This document shows positions 1 through 8,036 of a DNA stretch of 36,776 nucleotides, piece after piece. Source of the stretch: Nitrosomonas sp. (GTDB lineage Bacteria > Pseudomonadota > Gammaproteobacteria > Burkholderiales > Nitrosomonadaceae); assembly GCA_021774075.1 (NCBI GenBank), contig JAJFJK010000051.1:1-36776 (forward strand), given 5' to 3'. Both the position numbers and the translations under genes were made by a program. The notes beneath the pieces are model-generated. The model had not been told where the DNA came from and searched no databases. It saw nothing but the letters and a program-made list of their open reading frames with translations. Position 1 is the stretch's first letter; every line of letters begins with the position of its first letter.

Positions 1-1
1 G

Positions 2-130
2 AGTGAGTTGCTTTTGGCTTTTGTAAGTGATCATGTGCAAGCTTTTTGGTGGTATCTCGTTGTTTTACTTGCATTATTATATCAAAAAATAGACAAATAT
101 ACCATGCAATCATATGGTTATAGTTTCTGA
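2..130 (+). CDS. C-terminal fragment of an unidentified protein (cut by window edge)
   Basis: The frame is open from the first bases to a TGA at 128-130, giving 42 residues. The stretch contains one hydrophobic segment (AFWWYLVVLLALLY) followed by a short polar tail, as in the last membrane helix of a membrane protein. The start lies outside the window and the family is not recognisable. From 131 to about 287 I see only AT-rich DNA with no gene. Confidence 0.35.
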   Translation, partial: SELLLAFVSDHVQAFWWYLVVLLALLYQKIDKYTMQSYGYSF

Positions 131-287
131 GTGGACTCTACTTACTTTTTGTATAAGGGTTAGAACTCGATGTCCTGAGTTTGAAAAATTATTCAATTTT
201 TTCTCTTTTATTTATTTTGCTTGATGCTACATATTTGATTAAGCGTATATTAATGTATTTTTACTTTTTTTGTATAGCCTACAAAAC

Positions 288-316
288 TTGACATCCAGCA
301 ACCATTTCTGTAACTT
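288..316 (+). promoter_or_regulatory. Putative sigma-70 promoter of the cobalamin operon
   Basis: A perfect -35 hexamer TTGACA lies at 288-293. After a 17-bp spacer comes TAACTT at 311-316, preceded by TG (extended -10). The -10 is weak, but the predicted transcript start (about 322-324) falls just before the first paired base of the riboswitch at 331, which is where a riboswitch leader should begin. The assignment rests on this fit. Confidence 0.5.
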
Positions 317-330
317 TCGCTGCTCTTACT

Positions 331-523
331 TCAGGTGCCTTCAGAGACTTTTCTTTGAAGGTTAAACGGGAAGCTGGTGCGTTCTGATTTGATTCAGGCA
401 ATGCCAGCACTGCCCCCGCAACGGTAAATGAGTTAACGGTTTGTAATATGCCACTGTGTAACAACATGGGAAGGTGCAAATCAGGAATTAACATTCCGCT
501 CATGAGTCCGGAGACCGGCCTGA
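331..523 (+). promoter_or_regulatory. Cobalamin (AdoCbl) riboswitch aptamer
   Basis: Class hallmarks appear in order: the P1 5' strand TCAGG (331-335), a GGGAAGCTGGTG block, the GCCAGCACTGCCCCCGCAAC core, GCCACTG (450-456), GGGAAGGTG (about 468-476), CATGAGTCCGG and the B12 box AGTCCGGAGACCGGCC (505-520). P1 closes with CCTGA (519-523). These elements bind adenosylcobalamin in known members and repress downstream expression when ligand is abundant. It lies upstream of btuB and probably controls the whole operon. A foldback element begins only two bases after the aptamer, so the distance to btuB is about 290 nt. Confidence 0.93.
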
Positions 524-524
524 A

Positions 525-665
525 GGGCGCTTTTGAAAATTCAGAGTTCGCCCAAATGCAAGGCGCAGAAAAAATTTTGCAGCGCAGCATATGCTTTATA
601 TGTAAGCAATAAATTTTTTCTGTAAAACAGCAGTTGGGATGAAATCTGGATTTTTAGAAGTGCCC
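525..665 (+). mobile_element. 141-bp foldback MITE, copy 1
   Basis: One of four related copies. The ends are GGGCGCTTTTGAAAA and TTTTTAGAAGTGCCC (inverted). The arms continue to pair imperfectly nearly to the centre (GCATATGC), so the whole element can fold into one long hairpin. Flanking tetranucleotides TGAA (521-524) and TTAA (666-669) match at three of four positions, suggesting a decayed 4-bp target duplication. It carries no gene. It sits between the riboswitch aptamer and the btuB start. Copies 1 and 3 share AGAAG tips; copies 2 and 4 have AGAGG. Confidence 0.88.
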
Positions 666-696
666 TTAAGTAAATACTACGGTATTGCGGCGGGCA

Positions 697-831
697 ATAG
701 TCGGCATTTCGATTGGTTTTTTCAAACTGGTCTGTTTGTCTATTTCTAAATTCCTCTGCATACCTTCACTTTTAAATTGAAAACGCGCGGGTGTGCGCGG
801 AGGAATTAGATTATGCAAAAATGCCGACTAT
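697..831 (+). promoter_or_regulatory. Candidate riboswitch expression platform around the btuB start
   Basis: Bases 697-709 (ATAGTCGGCATTT) are a perfect 13-nt reverse complement of 819-831 (AAATGCCGACTAT), four bases inside btuB. Pairing would loop out the start codon (813-815) and the Shine-Dalgarno GGAGG (799-803). Inside this loop a GC-rich hairpin, CGCGC (784-788) with GCGCG (795-799), overlaps the first G of the Shine-Dalgarno. This suggests translational control. Which conformer forms with cobalamin bound cannot be read from the sequence. Confidence 0.5.
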
Positions 832-2675
832 CGGCAATGGCTGTGCTATGGCTTAGTACGGCTACGACGGGATTTGCCCAGAATGCAAATCATCATGAAC
901 CTGTTATCGTTACAGCAACGCGAACAGCGCAAACCGCTGATGCATCGCTGGCTTCAGTAACGGTTATTTCACGCGCGGATATTGAGCGTCAGCAAGCGCG
1001 TTCGATTCAGGATTTGTTTCGTGGTTTGCCGGGTATCAGTATCGCCAACAATGGCGGGCCGGGAAAAAATACTTCCATATTTATGCGCGGCACGGAGTCC
1101 GATCATGTGCTGGTAATGATTGATAACATCAAGGTGGGTTCAGCCACATCAGGCACTACGGCATTCCAAAATATTCCAATTGAACAGATTGAGCGCATTG
1201 AGATTGTTCGCGGCCCGCGTTCCAGTTTATATGGCTCTGAGGCCATTGGTGGTGTGATCCATATTTTCACGCGCAAGGGTGATGGCGGTGGTTACAAACC
1301 CAGCTTTAGTTTTGGCGGCGGCAGCTACGGCTCACTGAATGGTTCGGTTGGGCTTTCCGGCGGTGGCAAACAAGGCTGGTTTAATCTGTCGGCCAGTGGC
1401 GAGGGTACGAGAGGCTTCAATGCTTGTACCGGGAAACCTTCTCCTGGCGGTGCAGGTTGTTTTACCGATGAGCAAACTGACCGAGATGGTTATCGAAATG
1501 TTGCCGGGTCTGCACGAGCCGGTTATCGTTTCCAGAATGGCCTCGAGGTTGATGCCAGCTTTTTGCATTCAGCCGGCAAAACAAGGTTTGATGGAAACTT
1601 TGTTAATAAGTCTGAGTTAGCACAACAGGTACTTGGCGGCACGGCCCGCTTCTCGCCAGTGGATTTCTGGCGCATCAATCTAATTGCCGGTCGCAGCAAG
1701 GAAAATTCGGATAATTTCAAGGGCAACACTTTTCAAAGTCGATTTAATACCATACGCGATACAATCACCTTACAAAATGATTTAACACTGGGTAAACACC
1801 ACTTGTTAACGATAGGTTCAGATTATCAAAACGACCATGTCAACAGCACTGAAGCTTTTGCTGTTGATACACGAAATAATTGGGGTGCCTTCGCGCAACA
1901 TCAGGCGACCTTTGACAAGCATAATATCCAATTGTCTTTACGTCACGATGACAATGAACAATTTGGCAGCCGCGTCACAGGGGGGGCTGGATGGGGTTAC
2001 GCACTCAACGAAAAAATTCGCTTGATCGCCAATTTTGGTAGCGCCTATAAAGCACCCACATTTAATGAGCTTTATTTTCCCGGCTTTGGCAATGCTAATC
2101 TGCGCCCGGAAGAATCACGCAGTTTTGAGTTTGGCACACGTGGCAATATGGACTGGGGCAATTGGTCGCTTACAGTGTATGAAACGCGCATTGATAATTT
2201 GATCGCAACCGCATTTGATGATGCTGAGGAAAAATTCTTTCCTGATAATATTGGTGAAGCACGTATCCGTGGACTGGAAGCTGTTGTCAATACACAAATA
2301 AAAGGCTGGCAACTGAATGGCAACCTGACTTTTCTTGACCCTGAAAACCGGTCTTCCGGTGCAGATAAGGGTAAACTATTACCCAGACGTTCTGAGCAGT
2401 CTTTCCGTCTGGATGCCAATCGCACATTTTTTGACAAATATTTGTTAGGCGCAATGTTTCTTGCCGAAGGCGAACGCCAAGATAATGTAGCCAATACGCG
2501 CAAACTCGACAGTTACACCAAATTTGACCTGCGGGCTGAATACAATATTAATAAAAACTGGCGTTTACAAGGACGCATCGAAAATTTATTTGATGTACGC
2601 TACGAAACCGCTTCATTTTTCAATCAACCGGGACGGAATTTTTTTGTAACCCTACGTTACCAGCCTTCGAGCTAA
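813..2675 (+). CDS. btuB: TonB-dependent vitamin B12 receptor BtuB
   Basis: Outer-membrane receptor importing cobalamin into the periplasm with TonB energy. The 620-aa protein starts with a signal peptide (cleavage likely after FA at residue 22), then a TonB box (EPVIVTATR, about 29-37) and a plug domain with RGLPGISI, RGTESDHVLVMID, and RGPRSSLYGSEAIGGVI (about 70-149). The rest is a beta-barrel ending with an aromatic-rich strand (FFVTLRYQPSS). The length matches BtuB (about 600 aa). The ATG at 813 follows GGAGG with a 9-nt gap. The upstream cobalamin riboswitch and downstream cob genes support cobalamin over other TonB substrates such as haem or siderophores. Confidence 0.93.
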   Translation: MQKCRLSAMAVLWLSTATTGFAQNANHHEPVIVTATRTAQTADASLASVTVISRADIERQQARSIQDLFRGLPGISIANNGGPGKNTSIFMRGTESDHVLVMIDNIKVGSATSGTTAFQNIPIEQIERIEIVRGPRSSLYGSEAIGGVIHIFTRKGDGGGYKPSFSFGGGSYGSLNGSVGLSGGGKQGWFNLSASGEGTRGFNACTGKPSPGGAGCFTDEQTDRDGYRNVAGSARAGYRFQNGLEVDASFLHSAGKTRFDGNFVNKSELAQQVLGGTARFSPVDFWRINLIAGRSKENSDNFKGNTFQSRFNTIRDTITLQNDLTLGKHHLLTIGSDYQNDHVNSTEAFAVDTRNNWGAFAQHQATFDKHNIQLSLRHDDNEQFGSRVTGGAGWGYALNEKIRLIANFGSAYKAPTFNELYFPGFGNANLRPEESRSFEFGTRGNMDWGNWSLTVYETRIDNLIATAFDDAEEKFFPDNIGEARIRGLEAVVNTQIKGWQLNGNLTFLDPENRSSGADKGKLLPRRSEQSFRLDANRTFFDKYLLGAMFLAEGERQDNVANTRKLDSYTKFDLRAEYNINKNWRLQGRIENLFDVRYETASFFNQPGRNFFVTLRYQPSS

Positions 2676-2791
2676 ATAAAATGTATATTTCCAATATTAA
2701 CGACTGCACAATCACAGCCATACCTTGCGAACAAGGCAATTCTGTTATTCTGATACGTTTTATATCTTAACAATCTTTAGAGGAATCAAAC

Positions 2792-3373
2792 ATGTTGACA
2801 CTATCCATCCGCAGCCAATTTGGTATTGGCCTGGCACTTGTACTGCTCATGATTATGACGCGCGGTTATCATTTTTCTTCCGTACATAACCTGCCGGGTG
2901 CATCCTGGGCAATTTTCTTTTTGGCCGGCGTGTATTTGCGTTCGGCCTGGCCGTTATTGGGGTTCTTCGCGCTGACCTGGTTGCTGGATTATGCGGGCTA
3001 CACCTGGGGCGGCACCAGCGGTTTTTGTTTGACGCCGGCTTATATTTTCCTGTTACCGGCTTACGCATCACTATGGTTGGCAGGACGTTGGTATGCCAAT
3101 AGACATCAGTTTGCGTGGCGCACGTTTATGCCGCTTTCCTTCAGTATCATGGCAGGTTTAACAGTATGTGAATTATTCTCCAGCGGCGGCTTTTATTTCT
3201 TCTCTGGACGCTTTGAAGAAACCACATTGTTTGAATTTAGTGAGCGATTAATTAGATTCTTCCCTATGTATATTGAATCGTTCGTATTTTATGCGGGTAT
3301 TGCAATCGTAACGCATGCCGCGTTTGAATTGATAAATCAGCAATCCAATCCGCGCAGCGGCACGACAGGGTAG
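2792..3373 (+). CDS. btuM: BtuM-type inner-membrane cobalamin transporter
   Basis: A 193-aa, very hydrophobic protein with about six membrane segments. It matches my recollection of BtuM, the small ECF S-component-like cobalamin transporter described from Thiobacillus denitrificans: RGYHFSS near the N-terminus, FFLAGVYLR, and the loop motif FCLTPAY with a cysteine at residue 79. In the characterised protein an equivalent cysteine (about residue 80) coordinates cobalt and allows decyanation. The ATG at 2792 has AGAGGA 7 nt upstream. Lying between btuB and cobO, it would be the inner-membrane step after BtuB; no btuCD ABC transporter is present here. The assignment is from memory of the family, not a search. 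Confidence 0.8.
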   Translation: MLTLSIRSQFGIGLALVLLMIMTRGYHFSSVHNLPGASWAIFFLAGVYLRSAWPLLGFFALTWLLDYAGYTWGGTSGFCLTPAYIFLLPAYASLWLAGRWYANRHQFAWRTFMPLSFSIMAGLTVCELFSSGGFYFFSGRFEETTLFEFSERLIRFFPMYIESFVFYAGIAIVTHAAFELINQQSNPRSGTTG

Positions 3374-3379
3374 CAATAT

Positions 3380-3521
3380 GGGCACCTCTAAGAATCCAGA
3401 TTTCATCCCAACTGCTGCGTTGCGAAAGAGAATTCCTTGCTTACATATCAACCATATGCTGCGCTGCAAAATTTTTTACGCGCCTTGCATTTGGGCGAAC
3501 TCTGAATTCTTAGAGGCACCC
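3380..3521 (-). mobile_element. 142-bp foldback MITE, copy 2
   Basis: Same family as copy 1, inverted relative to it. Ends are GGGCACCTCTAAGAA and TTCTTAGAGGCACCC. A perfect 4-bp direct duplication ATAT flanks it (3376-3379 and 3522-3525). It is inserted between the btuM stop (3371-3373) and the cobO start, and the last two bases of the right duplication are the A and T of the cobO ATG. Removing the element and one duplication leaves a 4-nt spacing between btuM stop and cobO start, so the two genes were tightly linked before insertion. Confidence 0.9.
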
Positions 3522-3526
3522 ATATG
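3513..3526 (+). promoter_or_regulatory. MITE-borne Shine-Dalgarno and start codon of cobO
   Basis: GAGG at 3513-3516 is part of the terminal repeat of MITE copy 2. It lies 7 nt before the ATG at 3524, an ideal spacing. The ancestral ribosome site would have been at the end of btuM (ACAGGG), now 140 bp away. cobO translation should now depend on the element. The other arm of the element is complementary to this site, so folding of the transcript would hide it. Confidence 0.6.
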
Positions 3527-4129
3527 ACGGATACCGAGCGTGCTGAGCGCCACCGTAATCGCATGCAGCGTAAAAAAGAAGTGGTTGATGCGGCCATTAC
3601 ACGCGCTGATAAAGAAAAAGGCTTGCTGTTAGTCCATACGGGCAATGGCAAAGGCAAATCCAGCTCGGCTTTTGGCATGATTGCACGTGCCTTGGGACAT
3701 GGCATGCATGTGGGTGTGGCACAGTTTATCAAAGGCCGCTCGGATACCGGTGAAGAAGCGTTTTTCCGCAAACAGGAAAATGTAGTCTGGCACGTCTTGG
3801 GAGAAGGTTTCACCTGGGATACACAAAATCTGGCACGGGATACCGAAACGGCACAACATGGCTGGGCCACTGTGCAGGAAATGCTGCGCGACCCGACACT
3901 GGATTTGATTATCCTGGATGAATTGACCTATCCACTCAAGTTTGGCTGGCTGGATTTATCTGCAGTATTACATGATTTAGAAAATCGTCCAGCCATGCAG
4001 CATGTTGTCATAACCGGGCGTGGTGCACCCGATGCGCTTTGTGAAGCGGCCGATACCATAACTGAAATGCGCGATATCAAACATGCCTTCCGGGCGGGTA
4101 TTCAAGCACAGAAAGGAATCGATTTGTGA
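3524..4129 (+). CDS. cobO: Cob(I)alamin adenosyltransferase (CobO/BtuR type)
   Basis: Transfers the 5'-deoxyadenosyl group of ATP to cob(I)alamin or corrinoid precursors. The 201-aa length and content match the CobA/CobO/BtuR family: the unusual P-loop GNGKGKSS (residues 40-47), AFGMIARALGHGM, the VAQFIKG strand, LIILDELTYPLKFGWL and the TGRGAPDAL segment near the C-terminus. It is not the unrelated PduO type. The start at 3524 lies immediately after MITE copy 2, which supplies the Shine-Dalgarno. Its 3' end overlaps cbiA by 4 bp (GTGA). Confidence 0.93.
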   Translation: MTDTERAERHRNRMQRKKEVVDAAITRADKEKGLLLVHTGNGKGKSSSAFGMIARALGHGMHVGVAQFIKGRSDTGEEAFFRKQENVVWHVLGEGFTWDTQNLARDTETAQHGWATVQEMLRDPTLDLIILDELTYPLKFGWLDLSAVLHDLENRPAMQHVVITGRGAPDALCEAADTITEMRDIKHAFRAGIQAQKGIDL

Positions 4130-5415
4130 GACAGTGCCCGGCATTGCTGATTAGCGCTCCGGCATCCGGGCAAGGCAAAACAACGGTTACTGCCGCAATG
4201 GCCCGATTTCATAGAAGCCGTGGTCGCAAGGTTCGTGTATTCAAGGCTGGGCCTGATTTTCTTGATCCAATGATTTTGCAACAAGCATCCGGTTATCCAG
4301 TTTATCAACTGGATTTATGGATGGTTGGTCAAGCGCATTGCCAGCAACTGCTATATCAAGCTGCAGCCACAGCAGATTTAATTCTAATCGAAGGGGTTAT
4401 GGGACTGTTCGATGGCGAGCCGTCCAGTGCCGACCTTTCAGCAGCATTCGGCATTCCCGTGTTAGCCGTGATTGATGCGACGGCGATGGCGCAAACTTTC
4501 GGTGCCGTGGCACATGGGTTGGCTACTTATCAACCCACATGCAAAATTGCCGGTGTATTGGCTAACCGCGCGGGAAGCCTTGTACATGAGGAAATGCTCA
4601 GAGAAAGTTTGCCAAATAATCTGGCCTGGTTTGGGGCACTGCCACGCCATGAGAAAGGCAATTTACCCAGCCGCCACCTGGGCCTAGTACAAGCAAAAGA
4701 AATTAACAATCTAGAACATTCTCTGGATCAATTAGCCGATAATCTATCTACTACCGGCCTGGATAAGCTGCCATCTGATGTCGTCTTTAACGCATCCGGC
4801 GCGTTGCCTGATCAATTACCCTCGCTTGAAGGAATACGTATCGCAGTTGCTTCAGATGCAGCTTTTAGCTTTATCTATCAAGCAAACTTAGACTTGCTAC
4901 AGGCCATGGGTGCTGAACTGAATTTTTTCTCGCCACTTGATGATACCGTGCTGCCAGAAGTGGATAGTCTGTACTTGCCAGGCGGTTACCCTGAGTTACA
5001 CCTGGAAAAACTTATGGCTAATCACGACATTCACAACGCTATTCATGCGCATTATGCTGCCGGCAAACCCATTGTTGCAGAATGTGGCGGCATGCTTTAT
5101 TTACTGACAACACTAACAGACTGCGATGGAAAAAGTGCAAGACTACTCGACCTGTTTCCCGGCAAAGCGACCATGCAAACCCATTTGGTCAATTTGGGGT
5201 TGCATGCTGCCACCTTCCCACAAGGTGAATTACGCGGTCATACCTTCCATCATTCGCAATTGGAAACAGATGTTCAACCTTCAGCCTATACACAGCCAAC
5301 AAGAAAAGGGCTGCGGTCTGAGGCATTATTCAGTTTAGGGCGACTAACTGCATCCTATATGCATTGGTATCTGCCTTCAAACCCGGCTGTCACTGCGGCA
5401 TTATTTTCACCATGA
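4126..5415 (+). CDS. cbiA: Cobyrinic acid a,c-diamide synthase
   Basis: Glutamine-dependent amidotransferase that amidates side chains a and c of the corrin ring with ATP. The N-terminal DRTG-like ATPase domain opens with SAPASGQGKTT (about 10-20) and contains IEGVMGLFDG. The C-terminal class I glutaminase-like domain has PGGYPELH and the nucleophile motif ECGGMLYL (Cys320), then TFHHSQ. The 429-aa length is normal for CbiA/CobB. The start is GTG at 4126, overlapping the cobO stop. Its own stop overlaps the bluB start (ATGA). CbiA is typical of the early-cobalt route, but I see no ring-building genes here that would confirm this. Confidence 0.92.
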   Translation: MRQCPALLISAPASGQGKTTVTAAMARFHRSRGRKVRVFKAGPDFLDPMILQQASGYPVYQLDLWMVGQAHCQQLLYQAAATADLILIEGVMGLFDGEPSSADLSAAFGIPVLAVIDATAMAQTFGAVAHGLATYQPTCKIAGVLANRAGSLVHEEMLRESLPNNLAWFGALPRHEKGNLPSRHLGLVQAKEINNLEHSLDQLADNLSTTGLDKLPSDVVFNASGALPDQLPSLEGIRIAVASDAAFSFIYQANLDLLQAMGAELNFFSPLDDTVLPEVDSLYLPGGYPELHLEKLMANHDIHNAIHAHYAAGKPIVAECGGMLYLLTTLTDCDGKSARLLDLFPGKATMQTHLVNLGLHAATFPQGELRGHTFHHSQLETDVQPSAYTQPTRKGLRSEALFSLGRLTASYMHWYLPSNPAVTAALFSP

Positions 5416-6065
5416 AAAAACATATCTTTAATGAATCGGAACGGGAAGCCATTTACCGTGTTATCGCCGAGCGCCGTGACATGCGTCACTTTCTTCCCGA
5501 CCCAGTAGACCCAATTGTATTGAAACGCATACTTGCCGCCGCACACCAGGCACCCAGCGTGGGCCTAATGCAACCCTGGCGGTTTATACGCATCACTGAC
5601 ATTCAATTGCGCAGCGCCATAGCCGCATTGGTAGAGGAAGAACGTGTACACACAGCCAAAGCCATGGCCGAGCGGAGCGATGAATTCATGCGTCTAAAAG
5701 TTGATGGCATTTTAGAATGTGGCGAGCTTCTAGTCGCTGCATTGGGTGACAAACGTGAGCAACATATCTTTGGCCGCCGCACCTTACCGGAAATGGATCT
5801 GGCTTCGGTAGCCTGCGCCATTCAAAACTTATGGCTGACCGCACGTGCTGAAGGTTTGGGCATGGGCTGGGTTTCATTGTTTGACCCTGAACAACTTGCC
5901 CAATTGCTAAACATGCCTGCGGGCAGCAAACCTGTCGCTATTTTGTGTTTGGGTCATGTCGAAGCCTTTTATCCCGCACCGATGTTAAAAATAGCGGGCT
6001 GGGCAGATGAGCGCCCTTTACAGGAATTATTATTTCATAACACCTGGGGCAGTATAGAAGAATGA
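5412..6065 (+). CDS. bluB: 5,6-dimethylbenzimidazole synthase BluB
   Basis: Flavin-destructase that uses O2 to fragment reduced FMN into 5,6-dimethylbenzimidazole, the lower ligand of cobalamin. It has the nitroreductase fold: RRDMRHF (FMN-phosphate binding region), AAHQAPSVGLMQPWRFI, GRRTLPEMDLASVACAIQNLWL, and GLGMGWVSLFDP. The 217-aa length fits the family. I chose the ATG at 5412, which overlaps the cbiA stop as ATGA; an in-frame start 48 bp upstream would lie deep inside cbiA and lacks conserved sequence. The gene implies that the organism makes its own DMB under aerobic conditions. Confidence 0.92.
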   Translation: MKKHIFNESEREAIYRVIAERRDMRHFLPDPVDPIVLKRILAAAHQAPSVGLMQPWRFIRITDIQLRSAIAALVEEERVHTAKAMAERSDEFMRLKVDGILECGELLVAALGDKREQHIFGRRTLPEMDLASVACAIQNLWLTARAEGLGMGWVSLFDPEQLAQLLNMPAGSKPVAILCLGHVEAFYPAPMLKIAGWADERPLQELLFHNTWGSIEE

Positions 6066-6973
6066 GCATCACGCTTGTTGTTTTGGCTGCATTACTGCTT
6101 GATGCATGGCTCGGTGAACCCCGTCGTTTTCACCCGTTGGTCGGATTTGGAAAACTTGCTGAATACACTGAGCGGCGTTTTTATGCAGACTCAAAGGTGC
6201 ACGGCTGCATGGCAGTGCTGCTACTGGTAACACCATTGATACTACTCGCAACATTTATAAATTTCATACCCTGGCACTTCGTTGTTGATATTTTAGTGTT
6301 ATATCTTGCGCTGGGCTGGAATAGCCTGGGCGCGCACGCCCGTATGGTAAAGAGCGCATTGTTTGCAGATAACTTGATTGCAGCACGTCAGCATGTGGGC
6401 TTGATACTCAGCCGCGACACAACTGAACTGGATCAAGTTGAAGTCACACAGGGCACCATTGAATCGGTTTTGGAAAATGGTAATGATGCCATTTTTGGCG
6501 TTATTTTTTGGTTTATCGTAGCTGGCGCACCTGGTGCAATCGCCTATCGGTTGATCAATACATTGGATGCCATGTGGGGCTATCGTAATGAACGCTACAA
6601 CCATTTTGGCTGGGCTGCGGCACGCCTGGATGATTGTTTAAACTTCATGCCGGCACGACTCACCGCACTCAGTTATGCACTAACTGGTAGTGTACGTAAT
6701 GCTTTTGTATGCTGGCAAACACAAGGCACAAGCTGGAAAAGCCCCAATGCAGGGCCGGTTATGGCATCAGGTGCGGGCAGCCTGAGCGTTTCACTCGGCG
6801 GCCCTGCCACCTATCACGGCAAACGCGAATCTCGCCCCATACTGGGAACTGGGCGCTTGCCTGATGCGAATGATATTGATCATGCCTTAGGGTTAATAAC
6901 ACGATCATTGATGCTGTGGTTGGTAGTTTTATGTGCAGGAGAATGGTTTGTTAAATTCATCCTGTCCACCTGA
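6062..6973 (+). CDS. cbiB: Adenosylcobinamide-phosphate synthase (CbiB/CobD)
   Basis: Integral membrane enzyme joining the aminopropanol phosphate arm to adenosylcobyric acid. The 303-aa protein begins with the family signature LLLDAWLGEPRRFHPLVGFG. It contains ESVLENGNDAIFGVIFWF, the NTLDAMWGYRNERYNHFGWAAARLDD stretch (split by the family's conserved NTLDAM and ARLDD motifs) and GGPATYHGKRESRP near the end, with several membrane helices. It starts with an ATGA overlap on bluB and ends inside the beginning of the next gene, so expression is probably coupled. Confidence 0.92.
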   Translation: MSITLVVLAALLLDAWLGEPRRFHPLVGFGKLAEYTERRFYADSKVHGCMAVLLLVTPLILLATFINFIPWHFVVDILVLYLALGWNSLGAHARMVKSALFADNLIAARQHVGLILSRDTTELDQVEVTQGTIESVLENGNDAIFGVIFWFIVAGAPGAIAYRLINTLDAMWGYRNERYNHFGWAAARLDDCLNFMPARLTALSYALTGSVRNAFVCWQTQGTSWKSPNAGPVMASGAGSLSVSLGGPATYHGKRESRPILGTGRLPDANDIDHALGLITRSLMLWLVVLCAGEWFVKFILST

Positions 6974-7967
6974 GAAATTACACCATGGCGGTCGTCTACG
7001 CACCGCAGCCAAGCGCTATAATATTCCTCTCGAAGATTGGGTTGATCTGTCAACTGGCATTAATCCCAATGGCTGGCCAGTTAAAATCATCCCCGCCGCC
7101 ATGTGGCAGCGATTACCCGAAGATGACGATGAATTGATCGAAGTGGCTTGTCGCTATTATGGCGCACCGTCGCTGTTGCCCGTCGCCGGTTCACAAGCCG
7201 CCATTCAGGCGCTCCCACAATTACGCCAACAATCCCGTGTTTGCCTGCTCAGCCCCAGTTATACCGAACACGCCCACGCCTGGCAACGCGCCGATCATCA
7301 CGTAACAACCGTCACGCCCGAACAAATCGATGACGCTTTACCAGATACTGATGTCCTCGTCATCATCAACCCCAACAACCCAACCGGCGCTGTTTTTTCA
7401 GTTGAACAATTACTCGACTGGCACTCACAACTCGCCAAACGTGGCGGCTGGTTAATCGTCGACGAAGCCTTTATGGATGTCACACCTAAGCAGAGTATTG
7501 CATCCCATACCGCATCCCCTGGTTTAATCGTATTGCGTTCATTGGGAAAATTCTTTGGTTTAGCGGGGGTGCGCGTGGGTTTTGTCTGCGCCAATGAAAC
7601 CTTATTGGCGCAAATGGATGTAGTGCTTGGTCCCTGGACAATTAGTAACGCGTCACGCTGGGTTGCGATTCAAGCGCTTCAGGATTATGGCTGGCAGGAA
7701 AGAACACGTCTAAACCTCGTCAAAGAAAATGAACGTTTACTATCACTATTGTCACAACACAACTTACCACCCGATGGCGGTTGTGAATTTTTTTTATGGG
7801 TCAATACACCCCATGCGGCAACCATTCATGAAAGGCTTTTACGTCAAGGAATTTTGACCCGGCTTTTTAATACACCGCAGAGTTTGCGTTTTGGGCTGCC
7901 GGGTACAGAGGTTGAGTGGGGGCGTCTGAGTGAAATATTGATTGGAATTGCTGATATAAGGAAATGA
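6948..7967 (+). CDS. cobD: Threonine-phosphate decarboxylase-like PLP enzyme (CobD/CobC)
   Basis: PLP enzyme of aminotransferase fold I, predicted to make (R)-1-amino-2-propanol phosphate, the linker attached by CbiB. The motifs are HHGGRLR, WVDLSTGINPNGWP near the N-terminus, VIINPNNPTGAVF, IVDEAFMD, and LRSLGKFFGLAGVRVGF containing the Schiff-base lysine. The start is chosen as TTG at 6948 because AGGAGA at 6937-6942 precedes it by 5 nt; a GTG at 6933 in the same frame lacks a good site. This gives 339 aa and a 26-bp overlap with cbiB. The symbol follows Salmonella usage; Pseudomonas calls the equivalent gene cobC. Confidence 0.88.
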   Translation: MLNSSCPPEKLHHGGRLRTAAKRYNIPLEDWVDLSTGINPNGWPVKIIPAAMWQRLPEDDDELIEVACRYYGAPSLLPVAGSQAAIQALPQLRQQSRVCLLSPSYTEHAHAWQRADHHVTTVTPEQIDDALPDTDVLVIINPNNPTGAVFSVEQLLDWHSQLAKRGGWLIVDEAFMDVTPKQSIASHTASPGLIVLRSLGKFFGLAGVRVGFVCANETLLAQMDVVLGPWTISNASRWVAIQALQDYGWQERTRLNLVKENERLLSLLSQHNLPPDGGCEFFLWVNTPHAATIHERLLRQGILTRLFNTPQSLRFGLPGTEVEWGRLSEILIGIADIRK

Positions 7968-8036
7968 GTACTCAAACATTAATAACTCCTGAATTCGTAT
8001 ATATTGCGTTATGTCATAAAACAATACGAGAACCTC

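Noticed and set aside
279-590. Leftward 103-codon open frame upstream of btuB
   Set aside because: It is antisense to the cobalamin riboswitch and runs into MITE copy 1; no protein-like conservation.
1332-2503. Several antisense or alternate-frame open frames within btuB
   Set aside because: They shadow a well-supported receptor gene and have no ribosome sites or recognisable domains.
3448-3870. Leftward open frame overlapping cobO
   Set aside because: It is the complement of cobO fused to MITE sequence; cobO is strongly supported on the other strand.
5364-5411. Upstream start for bluB
   Set aside because: It would overlap cbiA by 52 bp and adds residues not seen in BluB; the ATGA overlap at 5412 fits the operon pattern.
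7990-8010. Promoter for the two-gene insertion (TATATT near 8000)
   Set aside because: No -35 element at a suitable distance could be supported.
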